Positions 30,587 to 40,308 are shown, counted from the first letter of the stretch. The stretch: 64,000 nt of DNA from Blastococcus xanthinilyticus (GCF_008124835.1 NZ_VNHW01000002.1:422841-486840); one strand, 5' to 3'. The notes: a model not told the origin generated them from the sequence alone. Translations and numbers: made by a program.

Positions 30587-31965
30587 CGGGTCACCCCCGC
30601 GAGGTGGCCCAGCACGTCCTGGCGGGTGACGACGCCGGCGGGCTTGCCGTCGACGTGCACGAGCAGCGCGTCGGCGGCACCCAGCTGGGCGACGGCGGAG
30701 CCGACCGGCTCGCCGGAGCCGACGATCGGCAGCGGCGGGGACATGTGCTTCTCCACCCGGTCGGCCAGCGACGCCTTCCCGGCGAACAGCGCGTCGAGCA
30801 GCGTCTTCTCGTCGATGGAGCCGACGACCTCGCCCGCGGTCACCGGCGGCTCGGCCCGGACCACCGGGAGCTGGCTGACCCCGTACTCGCGGAGGATGTC
30901 GATGGCGTCCCGGACGGTCTCGTTCGGGTGGGTGTGCACCAGCGTCGGCGTCTCGCCGGACTTGGTGTGCAGCAGCTCGCCGACGGTCTCCCCGCCGGTG
31001 GCCTCGACGAAGCCGTAGTCGGCCATCCACGCGTCGTTGAAGATCTTGCCCAGGTAGCCACGGCCGCCGTCGGGCAGCAGGACCACGAGGACGTCGTCCT
31101 CGGTCAGCCGCTCGGCCACGCGCAGCGCCGCGGCCACGGCCATGCCGCAGGAGCCACCGACCAGCAGCCCCTCCTCGCGGGCCAGCCGGCGGGTCATCGC
31201 GAAGGAGTCGCCGTCGGAGACCGCGACGATCTCGTCGGCGACGTCCCGGTCGTAGGTGCTGGGCCAGAAGTCCTCGCCCACGCCCTCGACCAGGTAGGGG
31301 CGTCCGGTGCCCCCGGAGTACACCGAGCCCTCGGGGTCGGCGCCGATGACCTGCACCCGCCCGCCGGACTGCTCCTTGAGGTAGCGGCCGACCCCGCTGA
31401 TCGTGCCGCCGGTGCCGGCCCCGGTGACGAAGTGGGTGATCCGGCCGTCGGTCTGCGCCCAGATCTCCGGCCCGGTGGTCTCGTAGTGCGAGCGCGGGTT
31501 GTTCGGGTTCGAGTACTGGTCGGGCTTCCAGGCGCCGGGCGTCTCACGGGCCAGCCGGTCGGACACCGAGTAGTACGACCGGGGGTCGGCGGGGTCGACG
31601 GCGGTCGGGCAGACGACCACCTCGGCGCCGTAGGCCTTGAGCACGTTGATCTTCTCCTGGCCGACCTTGTCGGGGCAGACGAAGATGCAGCGGTAGCCGC
31701 GCTGCTGGGCGACCAGGGCCAGCCCGATGCCGGTGTTGCCGCTGGTCGGCTCCACGATCGTGCCGCCCGGCCCCAGCTCACCGGAGGCCTCGGCGGCGTC
31801 GACCATGCGGACGGCGATGCGGTCCTTCACCGACCCGCCCGGGTTGAGGTACTCGACCTTCGCCAGCACCAGCGGCGCGCCCGGGCCCAGGGAACGGGTC
31901 ACGGACGACAGCCGGACCAGCGGCGTGTTGCCGACCAGGTCGACGACGGACTCGGCGTACTGCAC
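30583..31965 (-). CDS. cbs: cystathionine beta-synthase
   Basis: This 460-residue PLP enzyme condenses serine with homocysteine to cystathionine. The PLP lysine is K47 in NPGGSVKDRI. The phosphate-binding loop is GAGTGGTISG, with SGNTGIGLALVA before it. A C-terminal pair of CBS domains (about 335-460) includes THPNETVRDAIDILREYG and VDGKPAGVVTRQDVLGHL, suggesting nucleotide or SAM-type regulation. Lack of an N-terminal heme domain is normal for bacteria. It is upstream of cystathionine gamma-synthase on the same strand with a 4-bp overlap. The gene pair gives both directions of cystathionine formation. Confidence 0.93.
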   Translation of the reverse strand: MQYAESVVDLVGNTPLVRLSSVTRSLGPGAPLVLAKVEYLNPGGSVKDRIAVRMVDAAEASGELGPGGTIVEPTSGNTGIGLALVAQQRGYRCIFVCPDKVGQEKINVLKAYGAEVVVCPTAVDPADPRSYYSVSDRLARETPGAWKPDQYSNPNNPRSHYETTGPEIWAQTDGRITHFVTGAGTGGTISGVGRYLKEQSGGRVQVIGADPEGSVYSGGTGRPYLVEGVGEDFWPSTYDRDVADEIVAVSDGDSFAMTRRLAREEGLLVGGSCGMAVAAALRVAERLTEDDVLVVLLPDGGRGYLGKIFNDAWMADYGFVEATGGETVGELLHTKSGETPTLVHTHPNETVRDAIDILREYGVSQLPVVRAEPPVTAGEVVGSIDEKTLLDALFAGKASLADRVEKHMSPPLPIVGSGEPVGSAVAQLGAADALLVHVDGKPAGVVTRQDVLGHLAGVTR

Positions 31966-32037
31966 GGTGGCGCCTCCTCGGACCCGGGCGGCCGCGTCGC
32001 CGGCCCGGTCGTGCTCATCCCACCAGACGGGGTCGGG

Positions 32038-33210
32038 TCAGGGCTTGAGGACCACCTTGGTGCAGTTGTCCTCCTTGTCCCGGAACATCCGGTAGCCCTC
32101 CGGCGCCCGGTCCAGCGGCAGGGTGTGCGAGATCAGGAAGGTGGGGTCGATCTCGCCGTCGCGGATCTTCTCGTAGAGCGGCTTCAGGTAGCGATGCACG
32201 TGCGCCTGCCCGGTGCGCACGGTCAGCGACCGGTTCATCAGCGAGCCGACCGGGAACTTGTCCATCAGCCCGCCGTAGACGCCGACGATGGAGACGGTGC
32301 CGCCGTTGCGGCAGGCCATGATCGCCTCGCGCAGGGCGTGCGGCCGCTCGGTCTCGGCCATGACGGCGGTCTTGGCCCGGTCGTAGGCGTCGACCGCGGT
32401 GGTGGGGTGAGTGGCCTCCAGCCCCGCGGCATCGATGCACCCGTCCGGTCCCCGGCCGGCGGTGAGCTCGTTCAGCGCGTCGAGGACGTCGACCTCCTCG
32501 TAGTTCAGGACGTCGGTGGCCCCGGCCTCGCGCGCCTTGTCCAGCCGGTAGCCGAACCGGTCGATGGCGATGACCCGTTCGGCGCCGAGCATCTTCGCGC
32601 TCGCCACGGCGAACAGGCCGACGGGCCCGGCGCCCCAGACGGCGACGACGTCGCCGGGGGAGATGTCGCACATCTCCGCGCCCATGTAGCCGGTGGGGAA
32701 GATGTCGGTGAGGAACAGCACCTGCTCGTCGGTCAGGTCGTCCTCGACCTTCAGCGGGCCGACGTCGGCGAACGGCACCCGGGCGTACTCGGCCTGGCCG
32801 CCGGGGTAGCCGCCGACCAGGTGCGAGTAGCCGTAGATGCCGCACGGCGAGTGGCCCCACAGCTTCTCGGCCATGCCGGCGTTCGGGTTGGAGTTCTCGC
32901 AGACGGAGAACAGACCGCGCTCGCAGGCGGTGCACGCACCGCAGGCGATGGGGAACGGGACGACGACCCGGTCGCCGACGCGCAGGTTCCCCACGCCCTT
33001 GCCGACCTCGACCACCTCGCCCATGAACTCGTGGCCGAGGATGTCGCCCTTCTTCATCGTGGGGATGAACCCGTCGTAGAGGTGCAGGTCGGAGCCGCAG
33101 ATGGCGGTGGAGGTGACCTTCACGATCGCGTCGCGGTCGTTCAGCAGCCGCGGGTCGGGGACCTCGTTGACCTCGACGTGGTCCTTGCCCATCCACTGGG
33201 TGGCGCGCAC
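32038..33210 (-). CDS. zinc-dependent alcohol dehydrogenase (formaldehyde dehydrogenase-like)
   Basis: This 390-residue medium-chain dehydrogenase has catalytic zinc ligands in [13 protein letters not shown] and GHEFMGEV. The structural zinc cysteines are in [15 protein letters not shown]. The NAD-binding loop is [16 protein letters not shown], followed by the acidic ID residue that favours NAD(H). The insertion with [19 protein letters not shown] is typical of the glutathione-independent formaldehyde dehydrogenase-like subgroup. The substrate is therefore probably a small alcohol or aldehyde, not proven. GTG 33210 has GGAAGGACC upstream. It lies downstream of the SRPBCC gene with a 26-bp gap, likely one transcript. 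Confidence 0.9.
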   Translation of the reverse strand: MRATQWMGKDHVEVNEVPDPRLLNDRDAIVKVTSTAICGSDLHLYDGFIPTMKKGDILGHEFMGEVVEVGKGVGNLRVGDRVVVPFPIACGACTACERGLFSVCENSNPNAGMAEKLWGHSPCGIYGYSHLVGGYPGGQAEYARVPFADVGPLKVEDDLTDEQVLFLTDIFPTGYMGAEMCDISPGDVVAVWGAGPVGLFAVASAKMLGAERVIAIDRFGYRLDKAREAGATDVLNYEEVDVLDALNELTAGRGPDGCIDAAGLEATHPTTAVDAYDRAKTAVMAETERPHALREAIMACRNGGTVSIVGVYGGLMDKFPVGSLMNRSLTVRTGQAHVHRYLKPLYEKIRDGEIDPTFLISHTLPLDRAPEGYRMFRDKEDNCTKVVLKP

Positions 33211-33236
33211 GGGGGTGGTCCTTCCGGTCGGCGGGG

Positions 33237-34247
33237 TCAGGAACGGGGTGCGGCGGGCTGCTGCTTCGCCATCCGGCGGGCCAGCGGGCCCTCGGGCGTG
33301 CCCTCGGAGCGGACCACCTGCCCGGTCTCGAGGATCTGCTTGAAGCGCGCGAGGTCGTCGCGGACCTGCTGTTCCGGGGCCTCGCCGAACAGCTTCGCGA
33401 CCGCCTTGCCGGCCTTGCCGCCGGGCTGCGCGTAGGCCAGCCGGACGCGCACCTCGGTGCCCTGGTCGCCGGGGGCCGGGCGGAACTCGACCACCCCGGC
33501 GTTCTCGACGTCCGCACCGGGCAGCGACCGCCAGCGGATCCGCTCGCCGGGGGTCTCCTCGACCACCTCGGCGGACCACTGCACCGTGCGCCGGCCCGGT
33601 GCCTCGGCGACCCAGTGCCAGCGCCCGATGCCGGCGGGGCGCACCTCGCGCACGTGCGCCATGAACTCGGGCAGCCGGGTGAAGTCGTGCCAGCGCGCGT
33701 AGACCTCCTGCGGCGGCCTGTTCACCGTGGTGGCCGCGGAGACGTCGATCGCGCTCTTCCAGGGCGCCGAGCCGGGGAGCAGCTCGCGGTCGGCGCTCCG
33801 GCTGCCCGCGCGCCGGGACCGCACCGCGGTGGCCAGGTCGAGGGCGGCGAGGCCGGCGACGGCGAGGGTCGCGTTGCGCAGCCGCCGCTCGCGCTCGCCG
33901 GACCGGGAGGAGAGCGCGATGCCCCGGGAGGAGAGCGCCATGCCCCGGGAGGAGCGCGCGATGCCCCGGGAGGAGCGCGCGATGCCCATCGCGGTGAGGT
34001 CCATGGCGTCGCCGGCCACGCGGGTCCAGGCCCAGCCGGGGCACCCGGCCAGCAGCGGGAAGGCGTGCAGCAACTCGCGGGCGCCGACCACGGTGATCAT
34101 CGAGAGCGCGGTGGCGGAGTCGTCGACCCCGGAGAAGCGGGCGACGCCCTTCGGGTCGCGCAGCATGGCGACGCCGAGACCGGTGCTGACCAGGCCCAGG
34201 ACGCGGGCGGTGCGGCGCGGGCCGGGGCGGGCGCGGCTGGAGCTCAT
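33237..34247 (-). CDS. SRPBCC/cyclase domain membrane-associated protein with internal repeat
   Basis: This 336-residue protein has a C-terminal SRPBCC (START-like) domain at about 170-310. It contains [40 protein letters not shown] and [12 protein letters not shown], a hydrophobic-ligand-binding fold. The N-terminal half has hydrophobic helices ([32 protein letters not shown]) of the DUF4267-like type. Between them (about residues 85-118) a 21-18 bp tandem repeat encodes [28 protein letters not shown]. Repeat number is likely to vary between strains. The ligand is unknown. The gene is upstream of the alcohol dehydrogenase. Confidence 0.8.
   Translation of the reverse strand: MSSSRARPGPRRTARVLGLVSTGLGVAMLRDPKGVARFSGVDDSATALSMITVVGARELLHAFPLLAGCPGWAWTRVAGDAMDLTAMGIARSSRGIARSSRGMALSSRGIALSSRSGERERRLRNATLAVAGLAALDLATAVRSRRAGSRSADRELLPGSAPWKSAIDVSAATTVNRPPQEVYARWHDFTRLPEFMAHVREVRPAGIGRWHWVAEAPGRRTVQWSAEVVEETPGERIRWRSLPGADVENAGVVEFRPAPGDQGTEVRVRLAYAQPGGKAGKAVAKLFGEAPEQQVRDDLARFKQILETGQVVRSEGTPEGPLARRMAKQQPAAPRS
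33911..33990. repeat. in-frame tandem repeat inside SRPBCC gene
   Basis: About four copies of a 21-bp unit, consensus GATGCCCCGGGAGGAGCGCGC, occur in the plus strand. They code on the minus strand for the four (G-I/M-A-R/L-S-S-R) heptapeptides. Each copy contains CCCGGG. Confidence 0.75.
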
Positions 34248-34348
34248 GGGGTCCTCCGGTTCGGTCGGTGCCCCGTCGGCCTACCCGGGGGTCCGGGACG
34301 GAAACGGCCGGTAGCGGGCCGCGCCGGGAGCGGGCGAGGATGCGCGGC

Positions 34349-35392
34349 ATGGCGACCTCGCGGCCCGGACCCGATCCCGTCGGCACCCGCACGCTGGGGC
34401 GGGACGGCCTCGCCGTCTCCGCGCTCGGCCTGGGCTGCATGGGCATGAGCCAGATGTACGGCCCGGCCGACCGCGCCGAGTCGATCGCGACGATCCACCG
34501 GGCCCTGGAGCTCGGCGTCACCTTCCTCGACACCTCCGACGTCTACGGCAGCGGGCACAACGAGGAGCTGGTGGGCGAGGCGATCGCCGGCCGCCGCGAC
34601 GAGGTGCAGCTGGCCACCAAGTTCTCCCTCCGCCGCACCGCGGACGGCGGGATGACCATCGACGGCCGGCCGGAGAACGTCCGGGCCTGCGCCGAGGCCA
34701 GCCTGCGCCGGCTCGGGGTCGACGTCATCGACCTCTACTACCAGCACCGCGTCGACCCCCGGGTCCCGATCGAGGACACCGTCGGCGCCATGGCGGAACT
34801 GGTCGAGCAGGGCAAGGTGCGACACCTCGGGCTGTCGGAGGCCAGCGCGGCCTCGATCCGCCGGGCCGTGGCGGTGCACCCCATCGCCGCGCTGCAGAGC
34901 GAGTGGTCGCTGTGGACCCGTGACGTCGAGATCCCCCGGGACGGCGAGACGGTGCTCGGGGTCGCCCGGGAGCACGGCATCGGCATCGGCATCGTGCCAT
35001 TCAGCCCGCTGGGCCGCGGGTTCCTCACCGGGGCGATCACCAGCCCGGCCGACTTCGGCGACGACGACTGGCGGCGGGACCACCCCCGGTTCACCGGTGC
35101 GGCGTTCGCGGCCAACCTGCGGCTGGTCGACGCCGTCCGCGACCTCGCCGCGGAGAAGGGCGTCCCGCCCGGCCGGCTGGCGCTGGCGTGGGTCATGGCC
35201 CAGGCGCCGGACGTCGTCCCGATCCCGGGCACGAAGCGGCGCGGCTACCTGGAGGAGAACGCGGGGGCGGCCGCGGTGCGGCTCGGCGCCGACGACCTCG
35301 CCCGGCTGGACGCCATCGCACCCCCCGGCGTCGCCGCCGGGAGCCGCTACGCCGACTCCGGCTACGCCTACGGCGACAGCCCGGAGCGCTGA
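34349..35392 (+). CDS. aldo/keto reductase
   Basis: This 347-residue (alpha/beta)8-barrel NADPH-dependent oxidoreductase shows the tetrad regions: Asp/Tyr in [16 protein letters not shown], Lys in [11 protein letters not shown] and His in [10 protein letters not shown]. The family signature [13 protein letters not shown] and the NADPH-binding end [16 protein letters not shown] are present. It is of the AKR13/YakC-like group with [10 protein letters not shown] near the N-terminus. Substrates are broad carbonyls. ATG 34349 is chosen over 34340 for its GAGG spacing. It is divergent from the SRPBCC gene. Confidence 0.9.
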   Translation: MATSRPGPDPVGTRTLGRDGLAVSALGLGCMGMSQMYGPADRAESIATIHRALELGVTFLDTSDVYGSGHNEELVGEAIAGRRDEVQLATKFSLRRTADGGMTIDGRPENVRACAEASLRRLGVDVIDLYYQHRVDPRVPIEDTVGAMAELVEQGKVRHLGLSEASAASIRRAVAVHPIAALQSEWSLWTRDVEIPRDGETVLGVAREHGIGIGIVPFSPLGRGFLTGAITSPADFGDDDWRRDHPRFTGAAFAANLRLVDAVRDLAAEKGVPPGRLALAWVMAQAPDVVPIPGTKRRGYLEENAGAAAVRLGADDLARLDAIAPPGVAAGSRYADSGYAYGDSPER

Positions 35393-35399
35393 GCCGCGG

Positions 35400-36212
35400 T
35401 CAGGCGGGGGTGGGCCGCCGGGGTGCCGCGAGGCGCTCCAGGGCAGCGTCGTGCAGCTTGCCGTTGGTGGCCAGGGCGCTGCCGCCGGCCGGGCCGGGCG
35501 CGCCGGTGACGTCGGTGAACCGGCCGCCGGCCTCCCGGACGATCACGTCGAGCGCGGCGAGGTCCCACAGCGAGACCTCGGGCTCGCACGCGATGTCGAC
35601 GGCACCCTCCGCGAGCAGCACGTAGCTCCAGAAGTCGCCGTAGGCGCGGGTGCGCCACACCGAGCGGGTGAGGCCGAGGAAGCCGTCGAGCCCGCCGCGC
35701 TCCTCCCAGCCGGACAGGCTGGAGTAGCTGAGGCTGGCGTCGTCGAGCCGGGCCACCTCGGACACGCGGCACCGGGTGGCCGACTCCAGCCGGCGCCCGG
35801 TCCAGGCGCCGACGTCCTTGGCCGCCCACCAGCGCTTGTTCAGGGCCGGTGCCGAGACCAGGCCGACCACCGGCTCGTCGCCGTCGAACAACGCGATCAG
35901 GGTGGCCCAGACCGGAACGCCCCGGACGAAGTTCTTGGTGCCGTCGATCGGGTCGAGCACCCACCGCCGGGAGCCGTGCCCGGTCGTGCCGAACTCCTCA
36001 CCGAGCACGGCGTCCCGGGTCCGGGCCCGGCCGAGGGTGATCCGCAGCTGCTCCTCGACCGCCCGGTCGGCGTCGGTGACCGGCGTCAGGTCCGGCTTGG
36101 TCTCGACCGTCAGGTCCTGGGCCTTGAAGCGGTCCAGGCTGATCGAGTCGGCCTGGTCGGCCAGCACGTGTGCCAGCCGCATGTCCTCTGAGTAGCCCCG
36201 ACCCGACGTCAT
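35400..36212 (-). CDS. hisN: histidinol-phosphatase (IMPase-type)
   Basis: This 270-residue Mg-dependent phosphatase is of the inositol monophosphatase fold. Metal-site motifs are LGEEFGTTG (first Glu) and [22 protein letters not shown] (DPIDGT), with the distal [15 protein letters not shown]. The ending matches the actinobacterial HisN group, which dephosphorylates histidinol phosphate in histidine synthesis, more closely than inositol or CysQ types. That specificity is inferred. ATG 36212 is used. It is convergent with the aldo/keto reductase (8-bp gap) and unlinked here to other his genes. Confidence 0.85.
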   Translation of the reverse strand: MTSGRGYSEDMRLAHVLADQADSISLDRFKAQDLTVETKPDLTPVTDADRAVEEQLRITLGRARTRDAVLGEEFGTTGHGSRRWVLDPIDGTKNFVRGVPVWATLIALFDGDEPVVGLVSAPALNKRWWAAKDVGAWTGRRLESATRCRVSEVARLDDASLSYSSLSGWEERGGLDGFLGLTRSVWRTRAYGDFWSYVLLAEGAVDIACEPEVSLWDLAALDVIVREAGGRFTDVTGAPGPAGGSALATNGKLHDAALERLAAPRRPTPA

Positions 36213-36234
36213 GGGCACCGAACCTAGCGGTCGG

Positions 36235-36417
36235 TCAGTCGAAGACCGCGGAGCTGACCCCGCTCGGGCCCTCGTACTCGCGGTCCTCGATGCCCCTGAG
36301 GGCGTCCAGGACCTCCTTGTCGCCACCGTGGGACTCGGCGTGCTTGACGATGTCGTCCTTGCCCGCGGGGTAGTCGATGCCGGACAGGGCCTTCTGGATG
36401 TCGATCGGGCTCACCAT
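36235..36417 (-). CDS. DUF2795 domain protein
   Basis: This 60-residue protein has the DUF2795 pattern: a helix, [18 protein letters not shown], then [16 protein letters not shown]. The function is unknown; relatives are small cytosolic actinobacterial proteins. ATG 36417 or the overlapping GTG at 36414 could start it. It lies 22 bp upstream of hisN on the same strand. Confidence 0.85.
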   Translation of the reverse strand: MVSPIDIQKALSGIDYPAGKDDIVKHAESHGGDKEVLDALRGIEDREYEGPSGVSSAVFD

Positions 36418-36470
36418 GGCCGGGTCCCTACCCGTCACCTGCCCGAGGATGCGCGGATACCGTCGGATGC

Positions 36471-37007
36471 GTGGACGCAGCGACGATCGCCGGGCTGCTG
36501 GCCGACCCGGTGCGGCTCAAGGTGGTCGCGGCGCTCGCGCTCGGGGCCGGCACCATCGAGGAGGTCGCCGCGGCGTCGGGCCTCTCGCTCAAGGAGGTGG
36601 CGCTGGCCGCCCGCCGGCTGGCCCGCGCCGGCCTGGTGATCCGGGACGGGCACGGCCTCGCGCTGCGCGCCGACCAGTTCGGCGCGGCGGCCCGCGCCGC
36701 CGCCGAGGCCGCGCCGGCGCCCGAGCCGCTGTCGGACGACCCGGCCGCGGACGCCGTCCTCTCCGCGTTCGTCAAGGACGGCCGGCTGGTGTCCGTCCCG
36801 GCCCAGCACGCCAAGCGCCTGGTGGTGCTGGACCACCTGGTGCGGGTGTTCGAGCCGGGCGTGCGCTACCCCGAGCGGGAGGTCAACGCGCTGCTGGCGG
36901 TGTGGCACCCCGACGTCGCGGCGCTGCGCCGCTACCTGGTCGACGAGGGCTTCCTCAGCCGCGCCGCGGGGGTCTACTGGCGCAGCGGCGGCACCGTCGA
37001 GGTGTGA
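36471..37007 (+). CDS. ArsR-like winged-helix protein with DUF2087 domain
   Basis: This 178-residue protein has an N-terminal winged helix-turn-helix (about 1-65, with IAGLLADPVRLKVVAALAL and IEEVAAASGLSLKEVALAARRL). A DUF2087 C-terminal domain (about 95-175) contains FEPGVRYPEREVNALLAVWH and LRRYLVDEGFLSRAAGVYWR. Such proteins are taken to be DNA-binding regulators, but ligands and targets are unknown. No ArsR metal cysteines are present. The GTG 36471 start is divergent from the DUF2795 gene, and a perfect hairpin follows the stop. Confidence 0.85.
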   Translation: MDAATIAGLLADPVRLKVVAALALGAGTIEEVAAASGLSLKEVALAARRLARAGLVIRDGHGLALRADQFGAAARAAAEAAPAPEPLSDDPAADAVLSAFVKDGRLVSVPAQHAKRLVVLDHLVRVFEPGVRYPEREVNALLAVWHPDVAALRRYLVDEGFLSRAAGVYWRSGGTVEV

Positions 37008-37028
37008 GCTCCCCACCCGTTGCCGCCC

Positions 37029-37060
37029 CGCGGGGTGTCCCCGGCGGGCGACACCCCGCG
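37029..37060 (+). terminator. terminator of DUF2087 gene
   Basis: A perfect 11-bp stem (CGCGGGGTGTC at 37029-37039, complement at 37050-37060) has a 10-base loop, starting 22 bp after the stop. Confidence 0.65.
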
Positions 37061-37112
37061 ATGTCGACAGGTGCCGGTGTCGACAGGTGGGTGTGTCGAC
37101 AAGTCGGTCGAC
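37061..37112. promoter_or_regulatory. 16-bp-periodic TGTCGACA palindrome array (candidate operator)
   Basis: The perfect palindrome TGTCGACA starts at 37062, 37078 and 37094, exactly 16 bp apart, within a tandem repeat of consensus RTGTCGACAGGTGSSK. A further GTCGAC core lies at 37107. The array ends 31 bp before the start codon of the next gene and directly follows the terminator hairpin, so it is well placed to control the hypothetical gene at 37143. Confidence 0.55.
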
Positions 37113-37142
37113 GGCGGACCGCCCCCCGCGCACACTCGCCGG

Positions 37143-37949
37143 GTGCTGACCGCCTCACCGGACACCTTCGCCGCGCTCGCCCGGTCCTCGCCGTGGCGCT
37201 GGTCCACGCTGCGGTTCACGGTCTCCTGGCCGGGGGACCCGTGGCAGACGACTCCCGTGCGGGCCTGGCTGCGCCGGCCGGACGCCCTGCGGGTGGAGGC
37301 GCTCGACGGCGAGCTCCTGCAGGCCGGGCGCGCCTCCCGGTCGCGGGTGGCGCTGCTCTCGCCCGGGGGTGGCCGGACCGTGACCGAGCCCTGGCCGTCC
37401 GACCCCGGCGCCCCGGCGCCGACGTGGCGTCCCGACGGGCTGGTGGCCGAGCGGCCGCAGGGGCTGTCGCTCGACGACCCGATGTACCAGAACTACTTCT
37501 GGGTCGCGGTGCTCGACCCGGCCGAGCTCGCCGATCCGGGCCTGGACGCGGACCCGGGTGAGCCGGCGCTGCTGCTGGACGCCGTCACCGAGGTGGAGCA
37601 CGCCGGCCGCCCGGCGTGGGAGGCCGTCGTCCGGACCACGCCGGCGTACGAGCCGCGCTGCGGCTGCTGCCCGCTGCTGCGCTCCCGGGAGGTCGACCTC
37701 GCCGAGTACGACGGCGACGCGGCGCATCTCCTGGCGGTCTATCCGGATGCGTTCCGGGTGCGGCTGGACGTGCAGACCGGCGTCTGCGTGCTGACCGAGG
37801 CGATCGGCGGGGAGGTCGCTGGCCGGGGCCACGACCTGCGGATCGAGGCGGTCGACGAGCCGATGGCCGACGACCTGTTCGCCGAGCCGCGCCGGGGCCT
37901 GTTCGGCCGCCGCGGCCGGTCCGGCCCGCCGCAGCCGGGGCTCGCGTGA
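37143..37949 (+). CDS. conserved hypothetical protein
   Basis: This 268-residue cytosolic protein has no recognised domain. It starts LTASPDTFAALARSSPWRWSTL, has an aromatic-rich FTVSWPGDPWQTTPVRAWLR segment and a central LDDPMYQNYFWVAVLDP. A notable cysteine cluster PRCGCCPLLRSREVD follows at about 176-190, then a segment ending VRLDVQTGVCVLTEAIGG. The three cysteines could bind metal or be redox active. The GTG start at 37143 follows the TGTCGACA array. I do not recognise the family and assign no function. Confidence 0.75.
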   Translation: MLTASPDTFAALARSSPWRWSTLRFTVSWPGDPWQTTPVRAWLRRPDALRVEALDGELLQAGRASRSRVALLSPGGGRTVTEPWPSDPGAPAPTWRPDGLVAERPQGLSLDDPMYQNYFWVAVLDPAELADPGLDADPGEPALLLDAVTEVEHAGRPAWEAVVRTTPAYEPRCGCCPLLRSREVDLAEYDGDAAHLLAVYPDAFRVRLDVQTGVCVLTEAIGGEVAGRGHDLRIEAVDEPMADDLFAEPRRGLFGRRGRSGPPQPGLA

Positions 37950-37968
37950 GCCCGGACCCGGCGGCCGC

Positions 37969-38961
37969 TCAGTAGCCGGGGCCGACCTGGCCGACGGCGC
38001 CGAGCAGCACCCGGAGCGCGCGGAGCTGGTCCTCGCGGCGCTCCGGCATCGCGGCGGCCCATGCGTCGAGCGCGCAGTCGGGGTCCTCGGCGGTGTGCCC
38101 GCAGCCGGGCGGGCAGTCGGTGGCGGCCTCCGCGATGTCCTCGAACGCGGAGAGGACGTCGTCGGCGGTGACGTGGGCGAGGCCGAAGGACCGGATGCCG
38201 GGGGTGTCGATGACGGTGCCGCCACCGGGCAGGTCGAACAGGACGGCCGAGGACGACGTGTGCCGGCCCTTGCCGATCTTGCTGACGTCGCCGGTGGCCC
38301 GCAGCGCATCGGGCACCAGCCGGTTGACCAGCGTGGACTTGCCGACGCCGGACTGGCCGACGAAGACGCTCATCCGGTCGCGGAGCCGGCCGACCAGGTC
38401 CTCCAGCGGGAGCTCGCGGGACATCGGCACCGCGTTCAGGCTCAGCCCGGCGTAGCGGTCCAGCAGCGGCTGCGCCGACGCGAGGTCGGTCTTGGTGAGG
38501 CACAGCAGGGGCTCGAGCCCGCCGGCGTAGGCGGCGACCAGGCACCGGTCGAGGAAGCCGAACGCGGGCTCGGGGTCGGTGACCGAGGTGACGATGACGA
38601 GCAGGTCGGCGTTGGCCACGACCACCCGCTCGGTGGGGTCGGTGTCGTCGGCGGTGCGGCGCAGCGAGGTGGTCCGCTCCTCGATGACGACGATGCGCGC
38701 GAGCGTGTCGGTCCGTCCGCTGGTGTCGCCCACCACGCGGACCCGGTCGCCGACGACGACGCCGTGCCGGCCCAGCTCCCGCGCCCGCATGGCGGTGACG
38801 TCGACCTGGCCGCCGTCGGGCCCCTCGACCCGCACGGTCATCCGCCCGCGGTCGACGGCGATCACCAGCCCGGGGACGGCGTCGTCGTGCGTGGGGCGGG
38901 TGCGGGTGCGCGGCCGGGAGCCGCGCCGGCCGGGCCGGATGCGGACGTCGTCCTCGTCCAT
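37969..38961 (-). CDS. rsgA: ribosome small-subunit maturation GTPase RsgA
   Basis: This 330-residue circularly permuted GTPase assists 30S subunit maturation. An N-terminal OB-fold precedes the GTPase domain, whose motif order is permuted: LTKTDL (G4) comes before the Walker A GQSGVGKST (G1), then DTPGIRSFG (G3). The C-terminal zinc knuckle is CPPGCGHTAEDPDCA. The N-terminus is Arg-rich. ATG 38961 is used. It follows aroA on the same strand with a 26-bp gap, the order I recall from mycobacteria. Confidence 0.95.
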   Translation of the reverse strand: MDEDDVRIRPGRRGSRPRTRTRPTHDDAVPGLVIAVDRGRMTVRVEGPDGGQVDVTAMRARELGRHGVVVGDRVRVVGDTSGRTDTLARIVVIEERTTSLRRTADDTDPTERVVVANADLLVIVTSVTDPEPAFGFLDRCLVAAYAGGLEPLLCLTKTDLASAQPLLDRYAGLSLNAVPMSRELPLEDLVGRLRDRMSVFVGQSGVGKSTLVNRLVPDALRATGDVSKIGKGRHTSSSAVLFDLPGGGTVIDTPGIRSFGLAHVTADDVLSAFEDIAEAATDCPPGCGHTAEDPDCALDAWAAAMPERREDQLRALRVLLGAVGQVGPGY

Positions 38962-38987
38962 CCGCCGGGCGTCGCGCTGGTTGCCGC

Positions 38988-40271
38988 TCAGCGGAGGGCC
39001 TCCACCGGGTCCCCCAGGAGGCCGGCCCACCGCTCCCGGAAGTCGGGGAGGGTCTTGGTGACCGCCTCCGGACCGTCGACCGAGACGCCGTCGACGGCGA
39101 GCCCGAGGACGGCGGCGGCCATGACCATGCGGTGGTCGGCGTAGGAGTCCAGCCGCGCCGGCCGGTGCGGGCCCGGCTCGATCTCCAGGCCGTCGGGCAG
39201 CTGCCGCACCCGCGCCCCGACGGCGGTGAGCACCTCGTCGAGCGCCTGGAGGCGATCGGTCTCGTGGCCGCGCAGGTGCCCGATGCCGGTGAGCCGCGAC
39301 GGGCCCTCGGCCAGCGCGCACAGCGCCGCGAGCACGGGGGTGAGCTCGCCGACCTCGCCGAGGTCGGCGACCAGGGGGCGGATCCCGCGCCCGCCGGTGA
39401 CCTGCAGGCCCCCGTCCGGGGTGCGGGCGACGTCGGCGCCCATGTCGCCCAGCAGCCGGTCGAGGTGCGCGCCGGGCTGCGTCGTGGCGGTGGGCCAGTC
39501 CCGGACCGTCACCCGGCCGCCGGTGACCAGCGCCGCCGCGAGGAACGGGGCGGCGTTGGAGAGGTCCGGTTCGATCACCCGGTCGACCGGGGTGATCGGA
39601 CCGGGGGAGACCCGCCACCCGCCGTCGGTGGTGGTGACCTCGACGCCGTGCTCGCGGAGCGCGCGCACCGTCATGTCCACGTGCGGCATCGACGGCACGG
39701 TGCCGGTGAGCGACAGGTCGACCCCCTCGTCGAACCGGGCGCCCGCGAGCAGCAGCCCGGAGACGATCTGGGAGGACTCGCTCGCGTCCACCGCCACCGC
39801 GCCGCCGCGCACCCGCCCGCTGCCGTGCACCGTGAACGGCGCCCGCCCGCGGCCGGCGTCGTCGACCGGCACGCCGAGCGCCCGGAGCGCGGCGATCAAC
39901 CCGGCGTTGGGCCGCTCGCGCAGCCGGGGGTCGCCGTCGACCGTGACCGCGCCGTCGGCCAGGGCGGCGACCGGTGGCAGGAACCGCAGCACGGTGCCGG
40001 CCAGGCCGGCGTCGACCGCGGCAGGGCCGCGGAGTGGGCCGGGGGTGACCAGCCAGTCGGCGCCGTCGTCGGCGATCCCGGTGCCGAGGGCGCGCAGGGC
40101 GGCGGCCATGAGGTCGGTGTCGCGCGCCCGCAGGGGACGGACCAGGCGGCTGGGCCCGTCGGCCAGCGCGGCCAGGACCAGCGCCCGGGCGGTGAGCGAC
40201 TTCGACCCCGGCAACGAGACGACGGCGTCGACGGGAGCCGGGGCGTGCGGCGCGGACCAGACGTCTGTCAC
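38988..40271 (-). CDS. aroA: 3-phosphoshikimate 1-carboxyvinyltransferase (EPSP synthase)
   Basis: This 427-residue enzyme of the shikimate pathway transfers enolpyruvyl from PEP to shikimate 3-phosphate. Seen are SLPGSKSLTARALVLAALA (substrate lysine and serine loop), LRARDTDLMAAALRALG, LAGTVLRFLPPVAAL (the PEP-site glycine region) and VEIEPG-type late blocks ending SYADHRMVMAAAVLGL. The length is normal for the family. The start is GTG 40271. It is in an operon with rsgA. Confidence 0.95.
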   Translation of the reverse strand: MTDVWSAPHAPAPVDAVVSLPGSKSLTARALVLAALADGPSRLVRPLRARDTDLMAAALRALGTGIADDGADWLVTPGPLRGPAAVDAGLAGTVLRFLPPVAALADGAVTVDGDPRLRERPNAGLIAALRALGVPVDDAGRGRAPFTVHGSGRVRGGAVAVDASESSQIVSGLLLAGARFDEGVDLSLTGTVPSMPHVDMTVRALREHGVEVTTTDGGWRVSPGPITPVDRVIEPDLSNAAPFLAAALVTGGRVTVRDWPTATTQPGAHLDRLLGDMGADVARTPDGGLQVTGGRGIRPLVADLGEVGELTPVLAALCALAEGPSRLTGIGHLRGHETDRLQALDEVLTAVGARVRQLPDGLEIEPGPHRPARLDSYADHRMVMAAAVLGLAVDGVSVDGPEAVTKTLPDFRERWAGLLGDPVEALR

Positions 40272-40308
40272 GGCACCAGTCTGCCCGGTCGGGCGCCGCG
40301 GGATGCGG

